NCBI GenBank assembly: GCA_031269415.1
Contig: JAISZF010000237.1
Coordinates: 1-5,579, forward strand
Reading direction: 5' to 3'
DNA: 5,579 nucleotides
Source of the DNA: Clostridiales bacterium
GTDB lineage: Bacteria > Bacillota > Clostridia > Lachnospirales > WQUN01
Positions 1 to 5,579 of the stretch are shown one piece after another. Within the stretch, counting starts at the first letter, position 1, and the number at the start of each line of letters is the position of its first letter. The translations under genes were made by a program, and so were the position numbers. The notes under the pieces are model-generated. The model did no database searches. It was not told where the DNA came from and worked only from the letters and a program-made list of their open reading frames with translations.

Positions 1-449
1 TGCTGGCGGAGGTGCTGCCGCAGGATAAATCGAACGAGGTCAAGAAGCTGCAAAGCGAGGGCCGCAAGGCCGCGATGGTCGGCGACGGTATCAACGACGC
101 CCCGGCACTGGCGCAGGCCGACATCGGCATCGCGATCGGCTCCGGCACGGACGTGGCGATGGAATCGGCGGATATCGTACTGATGAGAAGCGATCTGATG
201 GATGTTCCGACCGCCATCAACCTGAGCAAGCGCACCATACGCAATATCAAGCAAAATTTGTTTTGGGCGTTCGGCTACAACGTGGTCGGCATTCCCATTG
301 CGGCGGGACTGTTATATCTGTTCGGCGGGCCTCTCCTGAACCCGATCTTCGCCGCCGCCGCAATGAGCTTAAGCTCGGTTTCGGTACTCACAAACGCTCT
401 GCGTTTGAAAAGATTTAAAGCGGCGAGATTAGAAGGGAAGGTTGCATAA
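1..449 (+). CDS. copA: Cu(I)-translocating P1B-type ATPase, C-terminal part (5' truncated by window edge)
   Basis: This is the last 148 codons of a heavy-metal P-type ATPase; the frame is already open at base 3, so the gene starts outside the window. The visible part holds the end of the P-domain, with LPQDK and then the hinge motif GDGINDAP (bases 81-104). Two membrane segments follow. The first carries the YN pair (276-281) and the second carries MSLSS (363-377). In P1B-1 ATPases, the YN and MxxSS residues of the last two helices form part of the Cu(I) transport site, so copper (or silver) export is the best call. The N-terminal metal-binding domains, the CPC motif and the DKTGT phosphorylation site are not visible. 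The stop codon TAA shares its last A with the ATG of the next gene, which implies translational coupling. The first 360 bases look richer in GC than the genes that follow. Confidence is high for the family and good for the metal; the symbol is assigned by family. Confidence 0.93.
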   Translation, partial: LAEVLPQDKSNEVKKLQSEGRKAAMVGDGINDAPALAQADIGIAIGSGTDVAMESADIVLMRSDLMDVPTAINLSKRTIRNIKQNLFWAFGYNVVGIPIAAGLLYLFGGPLLNPIFAAAAMSLSSVSVLTNALRLKRFKAARLEGKVA

Positions 450-1156
450 TGAAAGAGAGGGTTTTACTGGTACTTGTAGGCGGTGCGGTTATATTGTCCT
501 TAGCCGCGTGTTCAGGGCTTACACAAAACTTGGATGTGGTAGGCAAAGAATCCGTAGCATCGTTTGGCGCGGTTTTGGATACCGTGGGGAACAGCGTTTC
601 TCTTGATGAAATGAACGGAGGCTGGTCGCTTGCGGCGCCCGACGGAACCGTCAGGTTTATCTGGAGCGAAAACTACAAAACAAGCCCGCTTCACGATGTC
701 ATGCTGGAATTTGACGCGCAGCCGTTCGTTGACGCCGGACTGGACACGGGCAAACTTCCGGAAACAATCGTGTACTACGAAGATAAACTCATGGTGGGCG
801 CCAAACTCGGCGAGGACGAACTGACATACAGCGGCGACGCGACGCCTATCGCATCCTACGAGCAGATTGTAAAGCTGTATCGGGACAATGTCGGCTATCA
901 CACGGCGCTCGACCACTATAACATTGATCTTGGCGGCGGAAATCTGTTTGAATGGGCAAAGGACATGAGCGTGAACAGCCAAACCAAGGAGAATCAGGAC
1001 AAGGATATTGTATACGTCCTGAACCCCGAACCGTTTATCGCGGCGGGAGTCGATCCCGAAAAAGTCGAAGGATGGGTGTATGCCACCGTAAGCGTTGACA
1101 TTGACGGCAAGCCGACCGACGTTTACAAGTTCCTGAAACCGTTTGACTTGAAATAG
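449..1156 (+). CDS. Predicted lipoprotein of unrecognised family, with an internal duplication
   Basis: I do not recognise this 235-residue protein. It begins with a short charged N-terminus (MKER), a hydrophobic stretch at about 5-19 and a lipobox LAAC with Cys21, followed by SG. It should therefore be lipidated and held on the outer face of the cytoplasmic membrane. The mature part has no further Cys and is mainly acidic and polar. Two segments resemble each other: about 66-121 and about 162-224. Each has an F-x-W or F-E-W motif and then a proline-phenylalanine block (PFVDAGLDTGKLPE at 92-105, PFIAAGVDPEKVEG at 195-208). A short motif YHTALDHY (150-157) has two His residues. The ATG overlaps the ATPase stop by one base and has a purine-rich GGGAAGG about 7 bases upstream. 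Its position between a copper ATPase and a two-component system suggests an envelope role in metal handling or signalling, but nothing in the sequence proves it. Confidence 0.85.
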   Translation: MKERVLLVLVGGAVILSLAACSGLTQNLDVVGKESVASFGAVLDTVGNSVSLDEMNGGWSLAAPDGTVRFIWSENYKTSPLHDVMLEFDAQPFVDAGLDTGKLPETIVYYEDKLMVGAKLGEDELTYSGDATPIASYEQIVKLYRDNVGYHTALDHYNIDLGGGNLFEWAKDMSVNSQTKENQDKDIVYVLNPEPFIAAGVDPEKVEGWVYATVSVDIDGKPTDVYKFLKPFDLK

Positions 1157-1170
1157 GTAAACGGTCACTA

Positions 1171-1179
1171 AAAAGGAGG
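1171..1179 (+). promoter_or_regulatory. Ribosome binding site for the response regulator (AAAAGGAGG)
   Basis: A near-perfect Shine-Dalgarno AAAAGGAGG lies between the lipoprotein stop and the response regulator. It matters because it shows where the regulator should start. Seven bases after AGGAGG comes ATA at 1187, in frame with the regulator. The only nearby ATG (1180) touches the Shine-Dalgarno with no spacer, is in another frame and stops after 15 codons. The first conventional in-frame start, TTG at 1211, is 31 bases away and would cut into the first beta strand of the receiver domain. Confidence 0.8.
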
Positions 1180-1186
1180 ATGCCAT

Positions 1187-1888
1187 ATATCAGTCAGAAA
1201 CAAAAATATATTGGCTGTGGACGATGAGCCGAAAATTCTGGACGCCGTGGCGTCTTATCTCGGAAGCAAGGGGTTCGCCCTCTTTGCGGCGGCGAACGGG
1301 CGGCAGGCGCTTGAGATATTTGCCAAGGAGAACATCGCGCTCATCGTTCTGGATTTGATGCTGCCCGACATATCCGGCGAGGAAATCTGCAGGAGAATTC
1401 GCGCGCGGTCGCGCGTGCCTATTATCATGCTGACGGCGAAAATTGAGGAACAGGACCTGCTGGACGGGCTGCGTATCGGCGCGGACGACTATATTACCAA
1501 ACCTTTCAGTCTGAAAGAACTTCACGCGCGGATTGAAACGGTGCTTCGGCGCGCGGAAAACGATCTTGTCCCACTGACAGTCAGAAATTCATACAGAGAT
1601 GGAGACCTTATCGTTGACTTTGAAAAGAACGAGTTCAAGAAAAAACTGCTTCCGATCAATCTCACACAGAGCGAAGTGAAAATACTCGCCGCGCTGATCA
1701 AGTACCCCGGCAAGGTTTTCACAAGAGATGAGCTTATTCAAATTGCCCTTGGCGACGAGTTTGACGGATACGACCGCACCATTGACGTACATGTCAAAAA
1801 CCTGCGCCGAAAAATTGAGGACGATCCCGGAAAACCGATTTATATCCTGACTGTCCACAGGCTTGGTTACAAATTCGGAGGTGTGTAG
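1187..1888 (+). CDS. OmpR/PhoB-family response regulator (two-component system)
   Basis: This is a DNA-binding response regulator, 233 residues if started at 1187 (225 if started at TTG 1211). The receiver domain spans about residues 6-120. It has the acidic pair D12-D13, phospho-acceptor D56 in VLDLMLPD, T83 in MLTAK and K105 in the YITKPF motif, so all catalytic residues are present. A winged-helix output domain follows at about 130-233, with INLTQSEVKILAAL, the recognition region YDRTIDVHVKNLRRKI and the C-terminal wing HRLGYKFGGV. It should be phosphorylated by the kinase encoded directly downstream and then act on promoters, possibly that of its own operon. I placed the start at 1187 because the Shine-Dalgarno spacing and a complete first beta strand (KNILAVDDEP) both point there. 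The codon is ATA, however, a very rare initiator. A conventional caller would use TTG 1211. The family is certain; the start is not. Confidence 0.9.
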   Translation: MSVRNKNILAVDDEPKILDAVASYLGSKGFALFAAANGRQALEIFAKENIALIVLDLMLPDISGEEICRRIRARSRVPIIMLTAKIEEQDLLDGLRIGADDYITKPFSLKELHARIETVLRRAENDLVPLTVRNSYRDGDLIVDFEKNEFKKKLLPINLTQSEVKILAALIKYPGKVFTRDELIQIALGDEFDGYDRTIDVHVKNLRRKIEDDPGKPIYILTVHRLGYKFGGV

Positions 1889-3298
1889 TTGAGAAAGCTG
1901 CGAACACATCTGTCGCTTGCCATGACTCTTGTCGCGCTTGTCACGGTGGCGCTTATCAGTCTGCTCTCCAACGTGTTTGTAGGCAGCCGGTTCGAAAGCT
2001 ACGTCCGCGAACAACATGAGGTAAAAACAGAGCATATTTTGAACGATTTGACTATGCAGTATAACGGCTTGGCGCGCACATGGAATACAGCCGCTATCCA
2101 TGAGGCGGGTATGTACGCTCTTCGTGAAGGCTATATTGTCAAGCTATATGACGGCTATACCGGTGAGATTATTTGGGATGCCGAAAATCATGACATGACC
2201 GAATGTGAGCATATCATGAAGGAAATATCCGAGAGGATGGCTCGTCGCGGCAGCACGGGAGAGTTTACGTCTGTGGAATATCCGCTTACGCGGAACAACC
2301 GCCTGATTGGAACCGCCCAGGTAAAGTATTTCGGGCCTTTCTTTCTTAGTGAAAGCGACTTCAATTTTTTGAACGCGCTTAATATGATACTGCTCTCGGC
2401 TGCCGTGGCTTCACTGCTTGTTTCGTTTGTCGTAGGCTGGCTTTTGGCACGGCGTATCGCGCGCCCGATTGCGAGAACAGCGGAAATAGCGAAGCAAATA
2501 TCCGCGGGAAATTACGCCCTGCGCTTTTCGGGCATAACCAAAACGATGGAACTCGACAATCTTATAACGACCGTCAATCATCTGTCGGATTCACTTTCCA
2601 AACAGGAAGGACTCCGAAAACAGCTTACCGCCGATGTCGCCCACGAACTGCGTACACCTATCGCGGCTCTCGGCTCTAACCTTGAAACCATGATCGAGGG
2701 CGTATGGGAACCCACGCCTGAAAGACTGCAAAGCTGCTATGAGGAAATTACGCGGCTTGGTAAATTGGTGGCTGATCTGGAAAGCCTCGAGCGTGTGGAA
2801 GGCGGCAATTTGGCGCTTGCGAAAACGCCCGCCGACCTTATGGAACTCGTCCGAATCGTGTGTGATAATTTCGCGGGCGATTTTGCGAATAAGGATTTGA
2901 AACTTCGGGTGGAGGGTGAACAGTCCAAAATTACCATTGACAAAGACAGGATCAGCGGAGTGATTTCAAATCTGATTTCCAACACTGTGAAATATACGCC
3001 GGAGGGCGGGCAAATTCGTGTTTGCGTCCGGGATTCAAAACATGAAAGCATTTTGACCGTGGAGGACAACGGCGTTGGCATTCCGGAGGATGAGTTGCCG
3101 TTTATATTTGAACGGCTTTACCGTGCCGATAAATCACGGAATCGAAATACAGGCGGCGCGGGAATCGGGCTTGCCATCGTAAAATCCGTAATCACGGCTC
3201 ATGGCGGAAAGGTAGAAGTTCAGAGCAAACCCGGCAAAGGCAGCCGTTTCGTTGTTACGATTCCCAAGGACGGCGATTGGGAGGTATTGAGATGTTAG
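1889..3298 (+). CDS. Membrane sensor histidine kinase (HAMP-HisKA-HATPase)
   Basis: This 469-residue kinase is the evident partner of the preceding regulator. In order it has transmembrane helix 1 (about 8-31), an external domain (about 32-160), transmembrane helix 2 (about 162-187) and a HAMP linker (about 187-240). The HisKA domain has the H-box ADVAHELRTP, with phospho-acceptor H252. The ATP-binding domain has an N-box around N361-N365 (NLISNTVKYTP), G1 box DNGVGIP (393-399), F-box FIFERLYRADKSR and G2 box GGAGIGLAI. All catalytic boxes are intact. The start is TTG, directly after the regulator's TAG stop and 7 bases after GGAGG (1877-1881), so the two genes are translationally coupled. 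The external domain contains HDMTECEHIM (101-110), rich in His, Met and Cys. With a copper ATPase upstream this hints at a soft-metal signal, but the ligand is not shown. It resembles BaeS/WalK-type kinases only in general layout. Confidence 0.95.
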   Translation: MRKLRTHLSLAMTLVALVTVALISLLSNVFVGSRFESYVREQHEVKTEHILNDLTMQYNGLARTWNTAAIHEAGMYALREGYIVKLYDGYTGEIIWDAENHDMTECEHIMKEISERMARRGSTGEFTSVEYPLTRNNRLIGTAQVKYFGPFFLSESDFNFLNALNMILLSAAVASLLVSFVVGWLLARRIARPIARTAEIAKQISAGNYALRFSGITKTMELDNLITTVNHLSDSLSKQEGLRKQLTADVAHELRTPIAALGSNLETMIEGVWEPTPERLQSCYEEITRLGKLVADLESLERVEGGNLALAKTPADLMELVRIVCDNFAGDFANKDLKLRVEGEQSKITIDKDRISGVISNLISNTVKYTPEGGQIRVCVRDSKHESILTVEDNGVGIPEDELPFIFERLYRADKSRNRNTGGAGIGLAIVKSVITAHGGKVEVQSKPGKGSRFVVTIPKDGDWEVLRC

Positions 3299-3333
3299 CA
3301 GAGGAATTACGGAAAATCAAATTCATGGTGTAA
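3292..3333 (+). CDS. Possible 13-residue small ORF after the kinase
   Basis: An ATG at 3292 overlaps the end of the kinase gene and opens 13 codons (MLAEELRKIKFMV) before TAA. GGGAGG (3279-3284) lies exactly 7 bases upstream, a better ribosome binding site than that of the lipoprotein upstream. The predicted peptide is short, charged and possibly helical. It could be a real small peptide, the 5' remnant of a lost downstream gene, or a device that keeps ribosomes moving past the kinase stop. The terminator begins 20 bases after its stop, so no longer gene can follow here. The sequence alone cannot decide whether it is functional. Confidence 0.35.
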   Translation: MLAEELRKIKFMV

Positions 3334-3352
3334 ATTTAGCTGCGTACCTTGT

Positions 3353-3386
3353 ACAACTCCCGCCCGGTTTCCCGGGCGGGAGTTGT
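3353..3386. terminator. Strong inverted repeat, likely bidirectional transcription terminator
   Basis: A perfect 15-base-pair GC-rich stem (3353-3367 with 3372-3386) closes a four-base loop TTTC. It sits between the rightward kinase operon and the leftward spoIVB-like gene, and its right arm ends at the base before the spoIVB stop codon. The T-run is short on the + strand (TTGTTT) and absent on the - strand. Termination therefore relies mainly on the very stable stem, and function on the - strand is inferred from position. Confidence 0.85.
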
Positions 3387-4661
3387 TTACGCAATATTAT
3401 TCTCCTGACGCAGCATGTTCTCAATAAAGATTCCATACCCCTTGGTCGGATCCTGAACGAATACATGAGTAACGGCGCCGATTACCTTGTCATTCTGTAT
3501 GATCGGGCTGCCGCTCATGCCCTGCACAATTCCATTTGTTTTACGCAGTAAACCGGGATCCGTTATGCGCAGTACCATGCCCTTGGTTTCGTCATTTGAA
3601 AAGCGGTTAACGTTTTCGATGTATACATCATATTCCTTGATTTCCGAATCAACATTGGAGTAAATAACCGCCGGGCCTTCACGGACTTGATCCTGCAGCG
3701 CTATGGGCATCTTATTATTGGAAATTTTGCTTACGCCCGTTAAGTCCATAGCGCCGTAAATGCCGTATGGCGTATTTATTTTGATCTGCCCAAATGTGGT
3801 GTCGGAATGCAATTCGCCCACCAATTCCCCCGGTGATCCTTTGCTGCCCTTCTTTATATCGGTTATGCGCGCTTCCATAATCGTCCCGTCTTTAACGGTC
3901 ATGAGCTTTTTCGTGTCCACATCCAATATACCATGGCCCAACGCCCCAAACTTCTGGCTTATGGGATTATAGTACGTGATTGTCCCGATACCCCGGGTCG
4001 CGTCACGAACCCATACGCCGATTTTTCTTTGATTATCCGTAGAGCTTTTAATAGGCGAGACGGTCGTGGTCATCGTCATATTGTCGCGCTTTATCTTTAA
4101 TTCCAGATCCGAGTCGCTGTTTTCAACGGCTTTGATTAAATCCGTCTTATTGTTAAGGGTTTCACCGTTTACATCGAGTATCAGGTCGCCCGAAACCAGC
4201 TTGCCTTCACTCGGATTATACTTGCCGCCGTCCGCTGTCTCAACAGCGCCTGTTCCCAGAACCATAACTCCGTCGGTATTGATCTCCACCCCGACTGTCA
4301 AGCCGCAGGGCACAATCTCCAATTCGGGCATGATGTCTAGCGTTACCCGTTTTATTGGCAAGCCGAAAGCGTTAAGGGTCATTTGAACCGTGCATGCCCG
4401 CTCCGATTCTATGGTGAGGGTATCTTTCAGCGTTACGTTTATATTACCTTTCACAGGTCTATTGTTGACTTTCAGCACATTAATGGTGTCAGGCACGAGT
4501 GTCGCTGAGAACGGGCTGTTAAATCGTAATCTATGCTCAATATTTTCGGTTAATTTTATCTCATTCGGGAAATTAATAATATTGACAATAAAATAAATTA
4601 ACACGGCGCTTATACCAAACATCCCGAAAAATGGTATAAGCGGTTTCAACTTTGGCTTCAT
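3387..4661 (-). CDS. spoIVB: SpoIVB-family serine peptidase (S55), sporulation checkpoint protease
   Basis: This is a complete 424-residue protein, close in length to Bacillus subtilis SpoIVB (about 426). It has one N-terminal transmembrane helix (about 8-29) and a PDZ domain (about 120-200, including LVSGDLILDVNGETL). The S55 peptidase domain has H243 in GALGHGI, D368 in RITDPGLL and S383 in GMSGSPI. Order and spacing match the known His-Asp-Ser triad, so it should be active. In B. subtilis, SpoIVB is made in the forespore and secreted into the space between the two membranes. There it cleaves SpoIVFA, which allows pro-sigma-K processing; whether that pathway exists here is not visible. The ATG has AGGA about 9 bases upstream. 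A sigma-F/sigma-G-like promoter lies in the gap before it. The usual neighbours recN and spo0A are absent from the window: an aminotransferase lies upstream and a convergent kinase downstream. It could be a SpoIVB paralog rather than the canonical copy. Confidence 0.93.
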   Translation of the reverse strand: MKPKLKPLIPFFGMFGISAVLIYFIVNIINFPNEIKLTENIEHRLRFNSPFSATLVPDTINVLKVNNRPVKGNINVTLKDTLTIESERACTVQMTLNAFGLPIKRVTLDIMPELEIVPCGLTVGVEINTDGVMVLGTGAVETADGGKYNPSEGKLVSGDLILDVNGETLNNKTDLIKAVENSDSDLELKIKRDNMTMTTTVSPIKSSTDNQRKIGVWVRDATRGIGTITYYNPISQKFGALGHGILDVDTKKLMTVKDGTIMEARITDIKKGSKGSPGELVGELHSDTTFGQIKINTPYGIYGAMDLTGVSKISNNKMPIALQDQVREGPAVIYSNVDSEIKEYDVYIENVNRFSNDETKGMVLRITDPGLLRKTNGIVQGMSGSPIIQNDKVIGAVTHVFVQDPTKGYGIFIENMLRQENNIA

Positions 4662-4687
4662 TCGTTCACATCCTGTTCCTGAAAAGA

Positions 4688-4716
4688 TTGCCGGCCGCTG
4701 TGACTAACCACGGCAA
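4688..4716 (-). other. Weak hairpin in the leader between aminotransferase and spoIVB
   Basis: TTGCCG (4688-4693) and CGGCAA (4711-4716) are inverted copies, six pairs around a 17-base loop. On the - strand the right side is followed by ATCTTTTC. It could be a weak terminator for the aminotransferase transcript or leader structure in the spoIVB mRNA, since the predicted start point lies just upstream. The stem is short, so this is tentative. Confidence 0.25.
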
Positions 4717-4723
4717 CCATCTA

Positions 4724-4753
4724 TAACTTTTCCTTTTTCACAGGATCCTATAC
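4724..4753 (-). promoter_or_regulatory. Putative forespore (sigma-F/sigma-G type) promoter of spoIVB
   Basis: Read on the - strand, GTATA (4753-4749) is followed after 15 bases by GGAAAAGTTA (4733-4724). The first fits the -35 consensus of B. subtilis sigma-F (GYWTA) and also the sigma-G type GHATR. The second matches the sigma-F -10 consensus GGHAAHAWTR at nine of ten positions. Transcription would start near 4717, about 55 bases before the spoIVB ATG. Known spoIVB genes are transcribed in the forespore, which supports the match. It was found by eye, and a start site has not been mapped. Confidence 0.6.
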
Positions 4754-4774
4754 TGATATGAAGCGCCTGATTTA

Positions 4775-5579
4775 TTAGAGTTGCGTTGAGTTATTTATGG
4801 AATCCATCTTTTCTACATACGATAATTTAACAGACGCGCAAAATATATCCATCGCCTTTTTTAATTCATCTATTTTTGGGTAAGTCGGCGCGATACGCAG
4901 ATCGCGATCCCTTGGGTCATTTTTATAAGGATAAACGGCTCCGGCTTCCGTGATAATCAAACCGGCCTCGCGGCAAAGCTCCACTATACGTTTCGCGTGG
5001 CCGTCCTTGGAACGGAAGTGGATAAAGTAGCCGCCGTTAGGCTTGCTCCATTCCGCCAGGCCGATCAATTCAGCATCCAGCGCGGACAGAACAACGTCGA
5101 ATTTCGGCTTTATAAGCTTGGCCAATTTTTCCATATGCTCGTAGACACCGTCCGTGTTTTTAAAGAAACGCGAGTGACGCAACTGGTTTAGTTTATCCGG
5201 ACCAATAGTCTGCGAACTCATCTGCCGGAGTATCTCTTTTATGTTATTATCGGAAGCCCCGACAGCCGATACGGCGGCGCCCGGAAAACTCACCTTGGAA
5301 AATGAGGTGAAGATCAATGGCATGTCGGAGCTGCCATTAGTCTCGCATTCATTTAGAATATTTGGAATTACCGGCCTGGGTTCGCCGAAATTGTGAACGC
5401 GGTACGCGTTATCCCAAAACAGCCTGAAATCGGGGGCTTTAGGCTTGAGCCGGGCGATACGCCGCACGGTAGTGTCGGAATAAACGCAGCCGGTTGGGTT
5501 GGAATACACCGGCACGCACCACATGCCCTTTACAAGCGGGTCGGACTGAATCAGCGTCTCGGCGGCGTCCATGTCCGGC
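4775..5579 (-). CDS. Aspartate-aminotransferase-like PLP enzyme (fold type I, type Ic), N-terminus missing
   Basis: This is the C-terminal part, about 267 residues, of a fold-type I PLP-dependent aminotransferase. The frame runs open to the window edge and the in-frame ATG at 5572 is internal, because family members continue upstream. Counting from that ATG, visible motifs are VYSNPTG (22-28), FWDNAY (52-57, with D54 and Y57 for cofactor contact), SFSK with Schiff-base K93, and RIAPTYP with R226 for the substrate carboxylate. The CVPVYSNPTG and WDNAYRVHNF wording fits the family once labelled MocR-like and now linked to type Ic aspartate aminotransferases such as mycobacterial Rv3722c, usually about 420-430 residues. 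It would interconvert aspartate/2-oxoglutarate and oxaloacetate/glutamate in the cytoplasm; substrate choice is inferred from the family. It lies 113 bases upstream of spoIVB on the same strand. No clear strong terminator separates them, so read-through is possible. Confidence 0.88.
   Translation of the reverse strand, partial: PDMDAAETLIQSDPLVKGMWCVPVYSNPTGCVYSDTTVRRIARLKPKAPDFRLFWDNAYRVHNFGEPRPVIPNILNECETNGSSDMPLIFTSFSKVSFPGAAVSAVGASDNNIKEILRQMSSQTIGPDKLNQLRHSRFFKNTDGVYEHMEKLAKLIKPKFDVVLSALDAELIGLAEWSKPNGGYFIHFRSKDGHAKRIVELCREAGLIITEAGAVYPYKNDPRDRDLRIAPTYPKIDELKKAMDIFCASVKLSYVEKMDSINNSTQL

Noticed and set aside
1101..1129. TTGACG - 17 bases - TACAAG, a possible internal promoter for the regulator and kinase
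   Set aside because: The -10 box matches only four of six positions, and the site lies inside coding sequence where such matches are common by chance.
512..1186. Long open frame on the - strand opposite the lipoprotein (224 codons)
   Set aside because: It is a shadow of the lipoprotein gene, has no recognisable domain, and the + strand gene has a lipobox, a coupled start and operon context.
1180..1227. ATG ORF of 15 codons directly after AGGAGG
   Set aside because: The ATG abuts the Shine-Dalgarno with no spacer and the frame runs into the regulator out of phase, so efficient initiation is unlikely.
1589..2101. Open frame on the - strand opposite the regulator-kinase junction
   Set aside because: It lies across two clearly real + strand genes and its translation has no family features.
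4742..4749. AGGATCCT palindrome near the spoIVB promoter as a possible operator
   Set aside because: An eight-base palindrome is too short and common to call an operator without a second copy or a known regulator.

Overview
The window suggests a spore-forming, Gram-positive Firmicute, most likely of clostridial type. It carries a SpoIVB-family (S55) sporulation checkpoint protease, strong AGGAGG-like ribosome binding sites, and a lipoprotein and sensor kinase of low-GC Gram-positive style. Base composition is intermediate. Hand counts of sampled 60-base rows give about 60% GC in the first 360 bases and nearer 40-57% elsewhere. I cannot name the species.

Left block (1-3298, + strand): four genes lie head to tail and read as one operon. 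They are the 3' end of a copper-type P1B ATPase (CopA-like), a predicted lipoprotein of unrecognised family, an OmpR/PhoB-type response regulator and its sensor histidine kinase. Spacing is very tight. ATPase and lipoprotein overlap by one base (TAATG), and the kinase TTG start directly follows the regulator stop. A 13-codon ORF with a well-placed ribosome binding site overlaps the kinase stop. The block ends at a strong inverted repeat (3353-3386) that abuts the stop codon of the converging gene and probably terminates both sides.

Right block (3387-5579, - strand): an aspartate-aminotransferase-like PLP enzyme, missing its N-terminus at the window edge, is followed after a 113-base gap by a complete spoIVB-like gene. 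The gap holds a good match to a forespore (sigma-F/sigma-G type) promoter pointing into spoIVB. This suggests that spoIVB has its own developmental promoter rather than depending on the aminotransferase transcript.

How the genes may work together (inference): the ATPase would export Cu(I) (or Ag(I)), the two-component pair would sense an envelope signal, and the lipoprotein sits outside the membrane where exported metal or the signal appears. The kinase's external domain has a cluster of His, Met and Cys residues that could bind a soft metal. The main oddities are a response regulator whose expected start position holds ATA instead of ATG, a diverged internal duplication in the lipoprotein, and a spoIVB gene without its usual partners recN and spo0A in view.
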